From Hormoscilla sp. GUM202 (GTDB lineage: Bacteria > Cyanobacteriota > Cyanobacteriia > Cyanobacteriales > Desertifilaceae), in NCBI GenBank assembly GCA_005518205.2, contig RFFC02000031.1, positions 37,709 through 87,735 of the forward strand: a stretch of 50,027 nucleotides of DNA, in the 5' to 3' direction. Under the pieces are notes generated by a model. It was not told where the DNA came from, did not search any database, and saw only the letters and a program-made list of their open reading frames with translations. Shown here in pieces: positions 1 through 9,640 of the stretch (within the stretch, counting starts at the first letter, position 1; each line of letters begins with the position of its first letter). Position numbers and translations under genes: made by a program.

Positions 1-3000
1 TTTAATGGGGACGATCGCGACGATATACTCCGCCAGGAAAAGGGCGGTTGGGACAATGATGATAGCCTGACTGCTCAGGTACTTTTGTCCCAAGGCGACG
101 GCAACTTTACCCGCATATTCCTGCCGGAAGGTCTCAAGCTTAAGGGTGATTTAACGAACTTATACATCGGGGACTTTGATGGGGACGGTCAAAGCGATGT
201 GCTCCGTCAAGAAAGGGGCATTTGGGGCAACGATGACCGTACAACTGCTCAGATCCTCTTGTCCCAAGGCGACGGCAACTTTAACCCCATCACCCTGCCG
301 GAGGATTTCGCTCTCAAAGGCGACTTCACCAATGTATACATTGGTGATTTTAATGGAGACGGTCGCGACGATGTACTCCGCCAAGAAAAGGGCAGTTGGG
401 ACGACGATGACCGGATGACTGCCCACGTACTCTTGTCCCGGGGTGACGGCAACTTTACCCGCATCACCCTGCCGGAGAGTTTCGAGCTCAAAGGCGACTT
501 CACCAATTTATACGTTGGCGATTTTAATGGGGACGGTGCAGACGATGTGCTGCGCCAAGAAAAGGGCAGTTGGGACGACAATGACATGGGGACTGCCCAC
601 GTACTCAAATCCCAGGGTAACGGCAATTTTACCCGCATCCCCCTGCCGGAGAGTTTTGAGCTCAAGGGCGACCTTACCAATTTATACGTCGAAGATCTGA
701 ATGGTGATGGCTTGGATGAGATTCTGGTTCAGAAAAAACATCCTTTCGGAGATCGGTCTCGCACTTTGAGGCTATTGCGCTCGGATAATGGAGAAAATTT
801 CACCGAACATCTGCTCCCCTCAGAGCTTCAGGTTAACGGTGACGGCGGGAAACTGTATATTGCCGATTATGATGGCAATGGCAAAAACAACGATATCCTG
901 GTTCAGAGTTTTGCAAACGAAGCGCTGCTATACAACGTTGACTTCCAACCGGTTCTCAATCCGGTTCTCAATACCGATGATTATGCAGCCCTGAAGGCTC
1001 TTTATACCAGTACTTCTGGGGAGAATTGGCAGAACAATTTTGGCTGGGAGTTCGGCAGCGATATTCCCCCCCTGCGGTCAGTTGTCTCAAACTGGTATGG
1101 AGTCACGGTAAAAGGCGATCGGGTGACGGCCATCAACCTGCCCTCCAACTCTTTGAGCGGTACGCTCCCCTCCGAGTTAGGTTCGCTCGGCAAATTGCAA
1201 CAGCTTGACCTGGACGGCAACTCCCTGAGCGGTACGATCCCCTCTGAGTTAGACTCCCTCAGCAATTTGCAAATCCTCTCTCTGGAAAACCCCCCCTATG
1301 TGGAAACTCAAATTCCCGACTACGAGGCGGTTCCCGGTGAGGACTTCAGCGTCAATGTCAGCGCTCACTTCGGCGACATCAACGACAACATTACTAGCTA
1401 CAGCGCCGAGGGTTTGCCAAACGGTTTAACCATTAACTCCGATAGTGGGGCGATCGGCGGCACCCCTACGAGGTCGGGCACTTTTACCGTGACGGTAACG
1501 GCATCGGATAGTGCGGGAGGCGAGGTAGAAGATGAATTTAATATTCACGTTCTACCGCTTTTCAACCCCGGTGATTATGCAGCCCTGAAGGCTCTCTATA
1601 CCAGTACGGATGGGGAGAATTGGAAGAACAAGGCAGGCTGGGACGTCACCAGCGAAACTCCCCCCCTGCGGTCAGTTGTCTCAAACTGGTACGGAGTCAC
1701 GGTAAGAGGCGATCGGGTGACGGCCATCAACCTGCCCTCCAACTCTTTGAGCGGTACGCTCCCCTCCGAGTTAGGTTCGCTCGGCAAATTGCAACAGCTT
1801 GACCTGGACGGCAACTCCCTGAGCGGTGCCATCCCCTCATCGTTGGGCTCCCTCAGCAATTTGCGAAACCTTTATCTGAACGAGAACGACCTGAGCGGTG
1901 CCATCCCCTCATCGTTGGGCTCCCTCAGCAATTTGCGAAACCTTTATCTGAACGAGAACGACCTGAGCGGTGCCATCCCCTCATCGTTGGGCTCCCTCAG
2001 CAATTTGCGAAACCTTTATCTGAACGAGAACGACCTGAGCGGTACTATCCCCTCATCGTTGGGCTCCCTCAGGAATTTGCAAGCGCTCGACCTGTCGGAG
2101 AACTCCCTGAGCGGTACGTTCCCCTCTGAGTTACGTCAGATCATCAGTTTGTATGCGATCGACCTGTCGGAGAACTCCCTGAGCGGTACTATCCCCTCAT
2201 CGTTGGGCTCCCTCAGGAATTTGCAAGCGCTCGACCTGTCGGAGAACTCCCTGAGCGGTACGTTCCCCTCTGAGTTAAATCAGATATGGAATTTGTATGC
2301 GCTCGAACTGTACGGCAACTCCCTGAGTGGTAAGACCCCGCTCAGTGCCCGTGATTATGCAGCCCTACGGGCTCTCTTTAACAGTACGAATGGGGAGAAT
2401 TGGCACAAGAATCACGACACGACAACCTGGAACGTCAACAGACCGACTCCCCTCCCCACTGCTGATGAAGTCGATAGATGGTACGGAGTCACGGTGGAAG
2501 ACGATCGGGTGACGAAAATCGAGCTGCGCCAAAGCAACCTGAACGGTACCATCCCCTCCGAGTTAGGTTCGCTCAGCAATTTGCAAACGCTCGATCTGTC
2601 CAGGAACCAACTGAGCGGTATGGTCCCCTCCGAGTTAGGTTCGCTCAGCAATTTGCAAACGCTCGATCTGTCCAGGAACCAACTGAGCGGTATGGTCCCC
2701 TCCGAGTTCGGTTCCCTCGGCAATTTGCAAGAGCTTATTCTGTACTCCAACCCCCTGGGCGGCACCATCCCCTCTGCGCTCGGCAACCTCAGCAATTTGC
2801 ATGCGCTCGACCTGGGCTACAATGGTCTTCGCGGTACCATCCCCTCTTGGTTGAACCAGCTCCCTGAGTTGCGAGACCTCTCTCTGAAGTCCAACGCCCT
2901 GAGCGGCACCATCCCCTCCGAGTTGGGCAACCTCAGCAATTTGCATGCGCTCAACCTGTCCCACAACTTGGACCTGAGCGGTACGCTTCCCTCTGAGTTA

Positions 3001-4413
3001 GGCTCCCTCAGCAATTTGCAACAGCTTATTGTGTACTGGAGCCACCATCTAAGCGGTACCATCCCCTCTGAGTTCGGCTCCCTCAGCAATTTGCAACAGC
3101 TTAGCTTGTTCGGGAACAACCACCTGAGCGGTACCATCCCCTCTGAGTTGGGCGACCTCAGCAATTTGCATACGCTCGACCTGAACGGCAACGACCTTCG
3201 CGGTACGATCCCCTCTGAAGTAGGTAACCTCCCTGAGTTGCTAGAGCTTTACTTGGCGAACAACTCCCTGACAGGTACGGTCCCCTCAGAGTTAGGCTCG
3301 CTCAGTAATTTGCAAAACCTCAGCTTGTCCAGGAACTCCCTTCGCGGTACGATCCCCTCTGCACTCGGCTCCCTCAGCAATGTGCAATATCTCTATCTGA
3401 ACCAGAACTCCCTGGACGGTACGCTCCCCTCTGAGTTAGGCTCCCTCAGCAATGTGGAATATCTCTGGCTGAACGAGAACTCCCTGAGCGGTACCATTCC
3501 CTCTGAACTCGGCAACCTCAGCATCAGCAGTGAGGAAAACCTATACCTGTACCTGCACGACAACGACCTAACCGGTACTATCCCCTCCGAGTTAGGTTCG
3601 ATCGGCAATTTGTATCGCCTGTACCTGCACGACAACTCCTTGGACGGTACCATCCCCTCGGAGTTAGGTAACCTCACCAATTTGAGTTACCTATACCTCT
3701 ACGACAACAACTCCTTGTACGGTCCGCTCCCTTCGGAGATCGTCTCGCTCACCGACCCCGAGCGAGGCAGGCTCTACAAAAGCAAAGTAGACATCGTTGG
3801 TGGTGGCTACGAAATTCAAGGAGGAGCAGGAGGCACATCCTTTTTTGGGGGTGATGGAGACGATCGCCTGTACGGAAACGGGGGCAACGATACCCTCACA
3901 GGCTACGCTGGAAACGACAGCCTCTATGGCGGAAGTGGAGGCGATAGCCTCACAGGCGGTGATGGAGACGATCGCCTCTATGGCGGTGATGGAGTCGATA
4001 GCCTCAACGGAGGTAATGGAAACGACAGCCTCTATGGCGGAAGTGGAGGCGACACCCTCATCGGCGACACCCTCATCGGCGACACCCTCATCGGCGGTGC
4101 CGGAGACGACATCCTCAACGGGGGCGATGGTTTAGACACGCTTTACGGAAACGGGGGTGCAGATACCTTCGTCTTGGCCCGGGACATGGCGCATTATGAA
4201 AATGAGGCCGACAAGATAGGGGATACCATCCGGGACTTTAAGATTGGCACGGACAAAATCCATCTAGAAAGTTTGACGTTTGAGGAGTTAGAATTTGGCT
4301 ATGATGAGGTACGTGGTGGGGCTTCCATTAAGGCTCCAAGTGAGGAAGTCTTGGCAGTTTTGTCGGGAATTGCTAAGGATCTTATTGAGAACGATCCGAC
4401 TAACTTTGTTTAG
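1..4413 (+). CDS. Giant VCBS/FG-GAP, leucine-rich-repeat and RTX protein (5' end outside window)
   Basis: The reading frame is open from base 1, so the start lies upstream; 1470 residues are visible. In order: FG-GAP/VCBS-type repeats with N-G-D-G-x-D-D cores (about residues 1-310); an LRR N-cap-like block with D-Y-A-A-L-K-A-L-Y and G-E-N-W (from 324); a few LRRs; a putative Ig/cadherin-like domain ending in V-T-V-T-A-S-D (about 434-518); a second N-cap and LRRs (522-777); a third N-cap and a long LRR run (781-1255); RTX nonapeptides of G-G-x-G-x-D type (about 1274-1390); and a C-terminal tail of the kind carrying type I secretion signals. The LRRs are plant-like, 24 residues, with [10 protein letters not shown]. 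Known for the families: RTX repeats bind calcium outside the cell, and LRR/VCBS domains bind proteins or glycans. An exported adhesin or surface protein is inferred; no catalytic domain is seen. Confidence 0.85.
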   Translation, partial: FNGDDRDDILRQEKGGWDNDDSLTAQVLLSQGDGNFTRIFLPEGLKLKGDLTNLYIGDFDGDGQSDVLRQERGIWGNDDRTTAQILLSQGDGNFNPITLPEDFALKGDFTNVYIGDFNGDGRDDVLRQEKGSWDDDDRMTAHVLLSRGDGNFTRITLPESFELKGDFTNLYVGDFNGDGADDVLRQEKGSWDDNDMGTAHVLKSQGNGNFTRIPLPESFELKGDLTNLYVEDLNGDGLDEILVQKKHPFGDRSRTLRLLRSDNGENFTEHLLPSELQVNGDGGKLYIADYDGNGKNNDILVQSFANEALLYNVDFQPVLNPVLNTDDYAALKALYTSTSGENWQNNFGWEFGSDIPPLRSVVSNWYGVTVKGDRVTAINLPSNSLSGTLPSELGSLGKLQQLDLDGNSLSGTIPSELDSLSNLQILSLENPPYVETQIPDYEAVPGEDFSVNVSAHFGDINDNITSYSAEGLPNGLTINSDSGAIGGTPTRSGTFTVTVTASDSAGGEVEDEFNIHVLPLFNPGDYAALKALYTSTDGENWKNKAGWDVTSETPPLRSVVSNWYGVTVRGDRVTAINLPSNSLSGTLPSELGSLGKLQQLDLDGNSLSGAIPSSLGSLSNLRNLYLNENDLSGAIPSSLGSLSNLRNLYLNENDLSGAIPSSLGSLSNLRNLYLNENDLSGTIPSSLGSLRNLQALDLSENSLSGTFPSELRQIISLYAIDLSENSLSGTIPSSLGSLRNLQALDLSENSLSGTFPSELNQIWNLYALELYGNSLSGKTPLSARDYAALRALFNSTNGENWHKNHDTTTWNVNRPTPLPTADEVDRWYGVTVEDDRVTKIELRQSNLNGTIPSELGSLSNLQTLDLSRNQLSGMVPSELGSLSNLQTLDLSRNQLSGMVPSEFGSLGNLQELILYSNPLGGTIPSALGNLSNLHALDLGYNGLRGTIPSWLNQLPELRDLSLKSNALSGTIPSELGNLSNLHALNLSHNLDLSGTLPSELGSLSNLQQLIVYWSHHLSGTIPSEFGSLSNLQQLSLFGNNHLSGTIPSELGDLSNLHTLDLNGNDLRGTIPSEVGNLPELLELYLANNSLTGTVPSELGSLSNLQNLSLSRNSLRGTIPSALGSLSNVQYLYLNQNSLDGTLPSELGSLSNVEYLWLNENSLSGTIPSELGNLSISSEENLYLYLHDNDLTGTIPSELGSIGNLYRLYLHDNSLDGTIPSELGNLTNLSYLYLYDNNSLYGPLPSEIVSLTDPERGRLYKSKVDIVGGGYEIQGGAGGTSFFGGDGDDRLYGNGGNDTLTGYAGNDSLYGGSGGDSLTGGDGDDRLYGGDGVDSLNGGNGNDSLYGGSGGDTLIGDTLIGDTLIGGAGDDILNGGDGLDTLYGNGGADTFVLARDMAHYENEADKIGDTIRDFKIGTDKIHLESLTFEELEFGYDEVRGGASIKAPSEEVLAVLSGIAKDLIENDPTNFV
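1825..2040 (+). repeat. Three perfect 72-bp tandem repeats inside LRR region
   Basis: Three identical 72-bp units begin at 1825, 1897 and 1969, each encoding one complete 24-residue LRR. They are followed by two copies of a 144-bp double unit (from 2041 and 2185). Perfect identity points to recent expansion by slippage or unequal crossing-over, which keeps the frame because each unit is a multiple of three. Confidence 0.9.
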
Positions 4414-4504
4414 TTACAGTAACGTTCTCCCTAGACTCTTTGACCGCTATGGTGTGATTTGTTGAGGTGTTTTCCATAGGCAGTGAAGGATTGGTTTTAT
4501 TTAG

Positions 4505-4533
4505 CAGATCTTGTCCGACTCGGACAAGATCTG
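4505..4533. repeat. Perfect 14-bp palindrome with 1-nt centre
   Basis: Arms 4505-4518 and 4520-4533 are exact reverse complements around a single C. It lies between the two LRR-RTX genes. No T-tract follows, so it is not a standard intrinsic terminator. It could be a transcript-end structure, a protein-binding site or a palindromic repeat element. Confidence 0.75.
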
Positions 4534-4678
4534 GACATTTCGCCAGTCCTAGTGAGAGCGCAACGTAACGCATCATAACTAAACAATTTCTTAAGCATCT
4601 ATGTTGTCAAAAAATCCTGAGATAGGATTAGCATTCAGACATAGGATAAGTAGTAAATTTTCAGAGAGGAATTTTGAA

Positions 4679-7600
4679 ATGATTAATTCTCATCAAGTAC
4701 CCAGTACTTCATCGGAGAATGACTTGCTCGATGTCAATGATTATGCAGCCCTGAAAGCTCTCTATATCAGTACTTCTGGGGAGAATTGGAAAAACAATTT
4801 TGGCTGGGACTTTAGCAGCGAAACTCCCCCCCCTGCCTCCGTTGTCTCAAACTGGCATGGAGTAACGGTAGAAGAAGGTCGGGTGACGAAAATCGAGCTG
4901 AACGGGAACAACCTGAGCGGCATGCTCCCGGAGGAGTTAGGCGACCTTAGCAACTTGCAAAAACTCCGCCTGCAAAGCAACTCCCTGAGCGGTACCATCC
5001 CCTCGGAGTTAGGTGAGCTCGGTAACTTGCAAGACCTCGGCCTGTACAACAACTCCCTGAGCGGTACCCTCCCCTCTTGGATCGTCTCCATCAGCGACTT
5101 GCAGTTCCTCGGCCTATCCAAGAACTCCTTTCACGGTACCGTCCCCTCCGAGTATAGCGAGCTCGGCAACTTGCGACAGCTCGGCCTGGCCCAGAATTCC
5201 CTGAGCGGTACATTACCCTCTGAGTATGGTGAGCTCGGCAATTTGCAATACCTATACCTGCACGAGAGTTCCCTGAGCGGCACGCTTCCCTCGGAGTATG
5301 GCGAACTCAACAATTTGCGAAACTTCTGGCTGCACGGAAACTCCATGAGTGGTATGGTCCCCGAGAGTATCAAGGATTTATCGGCAACAATCAAAGGATT
5401 GGAAGAATTTGATGATACTCTGAATGCCGATGATTATGCAGCCCTGAAAGCTCTCTATACCAGTACTTCTGGGGAGAATTGGAAGAACAATTTTGGCTGG
5501 GACTTTAGCAGCGAAACTCCCCCCCCTGCTGAGGTTGTCTCAGACTGGCATGGGGTCACGGTAGAAGAAGATCGGGTGACGAAAATCGAGCTGAACGGGA
5601 ACAACCTGAGCGGCATGCTCCCGGAGGAGTTAGGCGACCTTAGCAACTTGCAAAAACTCCGCCTGCAAAGCAACTCCCTGAGCGGTACCATCCCCTCGGA
5701 GTTAGGTGAGCTCGGTAACTTGCAAGACCTCGGCCTGTACAACAACTCCCTGAGCGGTACCCTCCCCTCTTGGATCGTCTCCATCAGCGACTTGCAGTTC
5801 CTCGGCCTATCCAAGAACGACTTTCACGGTACCGTCCCCTCTGAATATAGCGAGTTCGGCAACTTGCGACAGCTCGGCCTGGCCCAGAATTCCCTGAGCG
5901 GTACATTACCCTCCGAGTATGGCGAGCTCGGCAATTTGCAACACCTATACCTGCACGAAAACTCCTTGGGCGGTACGCTTCCCTCTGAATATGGCGAGTT
6001 CAGCAATTTGCGAAATCTCTGGTTGCACGGAAACTCCTTGAGCGGCACGCTCCCCGAAAGTATCAAGGATTTATCGGCAAACAAACGATTGGAAAACCAT
6101 CCAATTGTGGAAACTCCAATTCTCGACTACGAGATGGTTCCCGGTGAGAGCCTCTCATTTAATGTCAGCGATCATTTCTCCGACATCAACGACAACATTG
6201 CTAGTTACAGCGCCGAGGGTTTGCCAGAAGGTTTAACCATTGACTCCAGTAGTGGAGCGATCGGCGGCATTCCTACTACTGAAGGCAGTTTTCTCGTAAC
6301 AGTAACGGCATCGGATGATGCGGGAAACAAGGTATCCGATGAATTTAACATTGACGTCCGATCGACTCCTGATGAGGCAGCTTCAGATGAAGTTCTGAAT
6401 GCCAGTGATTATGCAGCCCTTCTGGCTCTCTATCACGGCATGAATGGAGAGAATTGGCAGACGAAGTGGGATATCAGCAGCGAAACTCCCCCCAAGGCTT
6501 CTGTTGTCTCAGACTGGCATGGGGTAACGGTAGTCGGCGAGCGGGTGACAAAAATCGAGTTGATCGAGAACTCCCTGAGCGGTACGCTCCCCTCTGAGCT
6601 CGGCAACCTCAGCAATTTGCAAGTCCTCAACCTGAACGACAACTTGGACATTTACGGTACCATCCCCTCGGAGTTAGGCTCGCTCGGCAATTTGCATGCG
6701 CTCGAACTGTCCGGCTATAGCGACGAGAACTCGCACCGAAACTTCGAGGACGAGAAGCACCTGAGCGGTACCATCCCCTCTGAGTTAGGCTCCCTCAGCA
6801 ATTTGCAAGTCCTCAACCTGGAGCACAACTACTCCCTGATCGGTACGATCCCCTCAGAGTTAGGCTCCCTCAGCAATTTGCAAGTCCTCGATCTGGAGTG
6901 GAGCAAAATGAGCGGTACGATCCCCTCAGAGTTAGGCTCCCTCGGCAATTTGCAAGTCCTCGATCTGCGAGTGAGCGGCATGAGCGGTACGATCCCCTCT
7001 GAGTTAGGCTCGCTCGGCAATTTGCAAGTCCTCGATCTGGACACCAACTATCGCCTGAGCGGTACCATCCCCTCGGAGTTAGGCTCGCTCGGCAACTTGC
7101 AATACCTCGACCTGAACCGTCTCGGCCACCTTCGCGGTACGCTCCCCTCCGAGTTAGGCTCGCTCGGCAATTTGCAAAAACTCCGCCTGTCCAACAACAC
7201 CTCCCTGAGCGGTACGATCCCCTCGGAGTTAGGCTCGCTCGGCAATTTGCAAGAGCTGTACCTGCGCCGAAACAGTAGACTGAGCGGTACGCTCCCTTCG
7301 GAGTTAGGTTCTCTAAGCAATTTGCAAGTCCTCGATCTGGAGAACTTAAAGGGAATGGGCGGTACGCTCCCCTCGGAGTTAGGCTCGCTCGGCAATTTGC
7401 ATACGCTCGAACTGTACGGCAACAAGGTGAGCGGTACGATCCCCTCGGAGTTAGGTTCGCTCGGCAATTTGCAAGACCTCGGCCTGAACCACAACTCCCT
7501 GAGCGGTACGCTCCCCTCGGAGTTAGGCTCGCTCGGCAATTTGCAAAACCTCGAACTGGAATACAACTCCCTGAGCGGTACGATCCCCTCCGAGTTAGTT

Positions 7601-8380
7601 TCGCTCGGCAATTTGCAAGCCCTCGAGCTGCACAAAAACTCCCTGAGCGGTACCGTCCCCTCCGAGTTAGTTGAGCTCGGCAGTTTGCAAGTCATCGGGT
7701 TGGACCGAGCGCTGAGCAGTACGATCTCATTCGATGACCTGAACATAGAGGACAAAGAATACGCGAGCGGCTTAGGTCCCTTCTACGGGGATGGAGACTA
7801 TCTCTTCATGGGCGACTCTGGTAACGATGGTTTCAGGGGCTCGGGGGGAAACGATACCCTCTATGGCGGCTCTGGGGACGATGGGCTCGGAGGCATGGAT
7901 GGAGACGATATCCTCTATGGCGGACCTGGGGAGGATAACCTAAACGGTGTCAAAGGAGACGATACCCTCTATGGCGGATCTGGTAACGATACCCTCCACG
8001 GCTGGCATGGAGACGATATCCTCTATGGCGGACCTGGGGACGATTTCCTCGAGGACTTTCGAGGAGAGGATATCATCTATGGCGGACCTGGTAACGATAC
8101 AATAAAGGTAGATGAAGAAGGAAGCGATAAGATTTACGGAAACTCGGGTGCGGATACTTTTGTCGTCAGGGGCAGGCATACCATCTACGACTTTGAGGAT
8201 GGCATCGACAAAATCGATCTGGACTTTCATGTGGATGGTTTTGATAGTTTAGAAATTGTTAAGACGGGCAGTTCGACTTCCATTAAGGCTGAAGGCTTGG
8301 GGGGAATGTATGTAGATTTAACTTTGCCGGGAGTTTCCCCTGGGTCGATCTCAGAGAGTGATTTTGTGAATCGCTTTTAG
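4679..8380 (+). CDS. Leucine-rich-repeat RTX protein (paralogue of upstream gene)
   Basis: 1233 residues from the ATG at 4679, chosen because AGAGAGGA lies 8 bases upstream; an in-frame ATG at 4601 has no such site. There is no signal peptide, as expected for type I-secreted RTX proteins. Domains: an LRR N-cap-like block plus LRRs (about 18-235), a near-copy of that module (about 250-465), an Ig/cadherin-like domain (475-560), a third N-cap with about 19 plant-type LRRs (to 1020), RTX repeats with G-N-D-T-L-Y-G-G-S-G (1035-1155) and a C-terminal tail. It lacks the VCBS part seen in the neighbouring gene but shares its cap, LRR, Ig-like and RTX plan, so the two are tandem paralogues. The likely role is a secreted, calcium-dependent binding or surface-layer protein. 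The ligand cannot be inferred. Confidence 0.87.
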   Translation: MINSHQVPSTSSENDLLDVNDYAALKALYISTSGENWKNNFGWDFSSETPPPASVVSNWHGVTVEEGRVTKIELNGNNLSGMLPEELGDLSNLQKLRLQSNSLSGTIPSELGELGNLQDLGLYNNSLSGTLPSWIVSISDLQFLGLSKNSFHGTVPSEYSELGNLRQLGLAQNSLSGTLPSEYGELGNLQYLYLHESSLSGTLPSEYGELNNLRNFWLHGNSMSGMVPESIKDLSATIKGLEEFDDTLNADDYAALKALYTSTSGENWKNNFGWDFSSETPPPAEVVSDWHGVTVEEDRVTKIELNGNNLSGMLPEELGDLSNLQKLRLQSNSLSGTIPSELGELGNLQDLGLYNNSLSGTLPSWIVSISDLQFLGLSKNDFHGTVPSEYSEFGNLRQLGLAQNSLSGTLPSEYGELGNLQHLYLHENSLGGTLPSEYGEFSNLRNLWLHGNSLSGTLPESIKDLSANKRLENHPIVETPILDYEMVPGESLSFNVSDHFSDINDNIASYSAEGLPEGLTIDSSSGAIGGIPTTEGSFLVTVTASDDAGNKVSDEFNIDVRSTPDEAASDEVLNASDYAALLALYHGMNGENWQTKWDISSETPPKASVVSDWHGVTVVGERVTKIELIENSLSGTLPSELGNLSNLQVLNLNDNLDIYGTIPSELGSLGNLHALELSGYSDENSHRNFEDEKHLSGTIPSELGSLSNLQVLNLEHNYSLIGTIPSELGSLSNLQVLDLEWSKMSGTIPSELGSLGNLQVLDLRVSGMSGTIPSELGSLGNLQVLDLDTNYRLSGTIPSELGSLGNLQYLDLNRLGHLRGTLPSELGSLGNLQKLRLSNNTSLSGTIPSELGSLGNLQELYLRRNSRLSGTLPSELGSLSNLQVLDLENLKGMGGTLPSELGSLGNLHTLELYGNKVSGTIPSELGSLGNLQDLGLNHNSLSGTLPSELGSLGNLQNLELEYNSLSGTIPSELVSLGNLQALELHKNSLSGTVPSELVELGSLQVIGLDRALSSTISFDDLNIEDKEYASGLGPFYGDGDYLFMGDSGNDGFRGSGGNDTLYGGSGDDGLGGMDGDDILYGGPGEDNLNGVKGDDTLYGGSGNDTLHGWHGDDILYGGPGDDFLEDFRGEDIIYGGPGNDTIKVDEEGSDKIYGNSGADTFVVRGRHTIYDFEDGIDKIDLDFHVDGFDSLEIVKTGSSTSIKAEGLGGMYVDLTLPGVSPGSISESDFVNRF
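4737..6081 (+). repeat. Tandem duplication of a 693-bp cap-plus-LRR module
   Basis: The segment starting at 4737 is repeated from 5430, an offset of 693 bp or 231 codons, with only scattered substitutions. The copies diverge at the ends of each module. The duplication is in frame and adds a whole N-cap plus LRR block to the protein. Confidence 0.85.
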
Positions 8381-8398
8381 TCCTGATAAGGTTGGGTA

Positions 8399-8509
8399 AC
8401 GTTCTCCCCGAGGTGTAGTGCGGGGTGGTGCTTGCCTCGGGGGGAATGTTAATATTAATTCTTGTTGGAGGGCACCCACCCGATCGTGTGGCGATCGGGT
8501 GGGTGTTTT
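8399..8509 (+). terminator. Intrinsic terminator after LRR-RTX gene
   Basis: A hairpin with arms 8473-8486 and 8492-8505 (14 bp, 5-nt loop, sequence containing CGATCGGGTGGGTG) is followed by TTTT. An imperfect outer hairpin at about 8399-8451 lies just upstream. The first LRR gene shares only the AACGTTCTCCC start of that outer hairpin after its stop. Confidence 0.75.
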
Positions 8510-8583
8510 CTGTGGAGGTGACTGTTGGGGAGGGGAGGTGGGGTGTGTCCGTTCGTAGCAAGGGCAGGTTTGTAGTAAGCGCA

Positions 8584-8609
8584 GGTTCGTAGTAAGCGCT
8601 TTAGCGCTT
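8584..8609. repeat. Dispersed repeat containing AAGCGCT/AGCGCTT palindrome
   Basis: GGTTCGTAGTAAGCGCT followed by TTAGCGCTT; near-identical copies lie at 43532-43557 and 43599-43624. It appears to be a genome-dispersed extragenic repeat. The surrounding 8510-9050 stretch holds no supportable gene. Confidence 0.7.
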
Positions 8610-8879
8610 GCCTTGGGTTTCGTCCAGAAACCCAACAGGTTTGTAGTAATAATGGCTACTTAAGCCGGGACAGCCCATGATGCAAGGCTGGAAGCCCACA
8701 GGGCATTTCAGCCCCTCGCAGTTGGCCTCTTTGTCCCGCTTTACGTTGGTAGCCTTTATACCTGCCTACTTCCTGCCTTGGGACCACAAGCAGGCGCGAT
8801 CGGACTCCAGCAGTCGCCGTCTCCATCACTCCAGTGACCAGCGACCGCGTACCAGGCCAAGTGACCAGTGACCACTGAC

Positions 8880-8988
8880 GGACAGGCGAGACGCCCGTCC
8901 TACGCCTCATTTGGACAGGCGAGACGCTTCATCCGGACAGGCGAGACGCCCGTCCTACGCTTCATCCGGACAGGCGAGACGCCCGTCC
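8880..8988. repeat. Array of four GGACAGGCGAGACGC palindromic repeats
   Basis: Copies of GGACAGGCGAGACGC begin at 8880, 8913, 8935 and 8968. Three of them continue to CGTCC, making imperfect hairpins (GGACAGGCG with CGCCCGTCC). Spacing is irregular and there are no unique spacers of constant length, so this is a small extragenic palindrome cluster, not CRISPR. It makes a spurious open frame through the region. Confidence 0.75.
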
Positions 8989-9056
8989 ACGCTATTGACA
9001 ACAATAATTGGGTGCCTCCCGCCATTTCCGTTCGGGAACCCGTACAAAAAAAACCC

Positions 9057-9086
9057 TTGCCAGTCCTCCCTAGGTTTAGCTACATT
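9057..9086 (+). promoter_or_regulatory. Probable groESL promoter
   Basis: TTGCCA (9057-9062) and TACATT (9081-9086) are separated by 18 bp and run directly into the CIRCE operator. Assignment as a housekeeping-sigma promoter rests on the match and position only. Confidence 0.5.
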
Positions 9087-9111
9087 AGCACTCAAGAGTT
9101 GAGAGTGCTAA
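9085..9111 (+). promoter_or_regulatory. CIRCE operator (HrcA site)
   Basis: TTAGCACTC, a 9-bp spacer, then GAGTGCTAA: a perfect match to the CIRCE inverted repeat bound by the heat-shock repressor HrcA. It lies 102 bp upstream of groES, so groESL is expected to be HrcA-repressed and heat-inducible. Confidence 0.95.
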
Positions 9112-9213
9112 CTCAACCAGTAAACCAGGCAGCAATTGGAGCTACCACAAGGTCAAAAAGTGGTAAGCCCGATCGCACTCACCAATTGAAAATCACTGAG
9201 GAGTAGTGAATTT

Positions 9214-9525
9214 ATGGCAGCAGTATCTCTAACAGTATCGACAGTTAAGCCACTAGGCGATCGCGTGTTCGTAAAGATCAGCGAGGCGGAGGAAAAGACA
9301 GCAGGTGGCATCATATTGCCGGACAATGCTAAAGAGAAACCGCAAATTGGCGAAATCGTGCAAGTAGGACCTGGCAAGCGTAACGACGACGGTTCTCGCC
9401 AGGAAATGGAAGTGAAAGTGGGCGACAAAGTGCTTTACTCCAAGTACGCTGGCACGGACATCAAACTCAGCAACGATGACTACGTGCTGTTGTCGGAAAA
9501 AGATATTCTCGCAGTCGTTAGCTAA
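9214..9525 (+). CDS. groES: Co-chaperonin GroES
   Basis: 103 residues, normal for cyanobacterial GroES. The N-terminus carries the hallmark [10 protein letters not shown] followed by [11 protein letters not shown], which is the beginning of the mobile loop that docks on GroEL, and the C-terminus ends with [18 protein letters not shown] lies about 10 bases before the ATG. It caps the GroEL cavity during ATP-driven protein folding in the cytoplasm. It is first in the CIRCE-controlled operon, 115 bp before groEL. Nothing unusual is seen. Confidence 0.97.
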   Translation: MAAVSLTVSTVKPLGDRVFVKISEAEEKTAGGIILPDNAKEKPQIGEIVQVGPGKRNDDGSRQEMEVKVGDKVLYSKYAGTDIKLSNDDYVLLSEKDILAVVS

Positions 9526-9640
9526 TGGGGTTCCCTGACTATGGGAACGCGGAATGGCGAATGTAAACAAAGGAAAATTCGCCATTACCAATGAATATGG
9601 CAATTAACACTTCAACAGTAATCAAGGAGACAGCAAAGCT

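Noticed and set aside
1825-2040. Regular 72-bp repeats that could be taken for a CRISPR-like array
   Set aside because: They are in-frame LRR codons inside a long open reading frame, without unique spacers.
8868-9206. Open frame encoding a repeated G-E-T-P-V peptide
   Set aside because: It arises from the GGACAGGCGAGACGC palindrome array and runs over the CIRCE element and groES promoter; no ribosome site.
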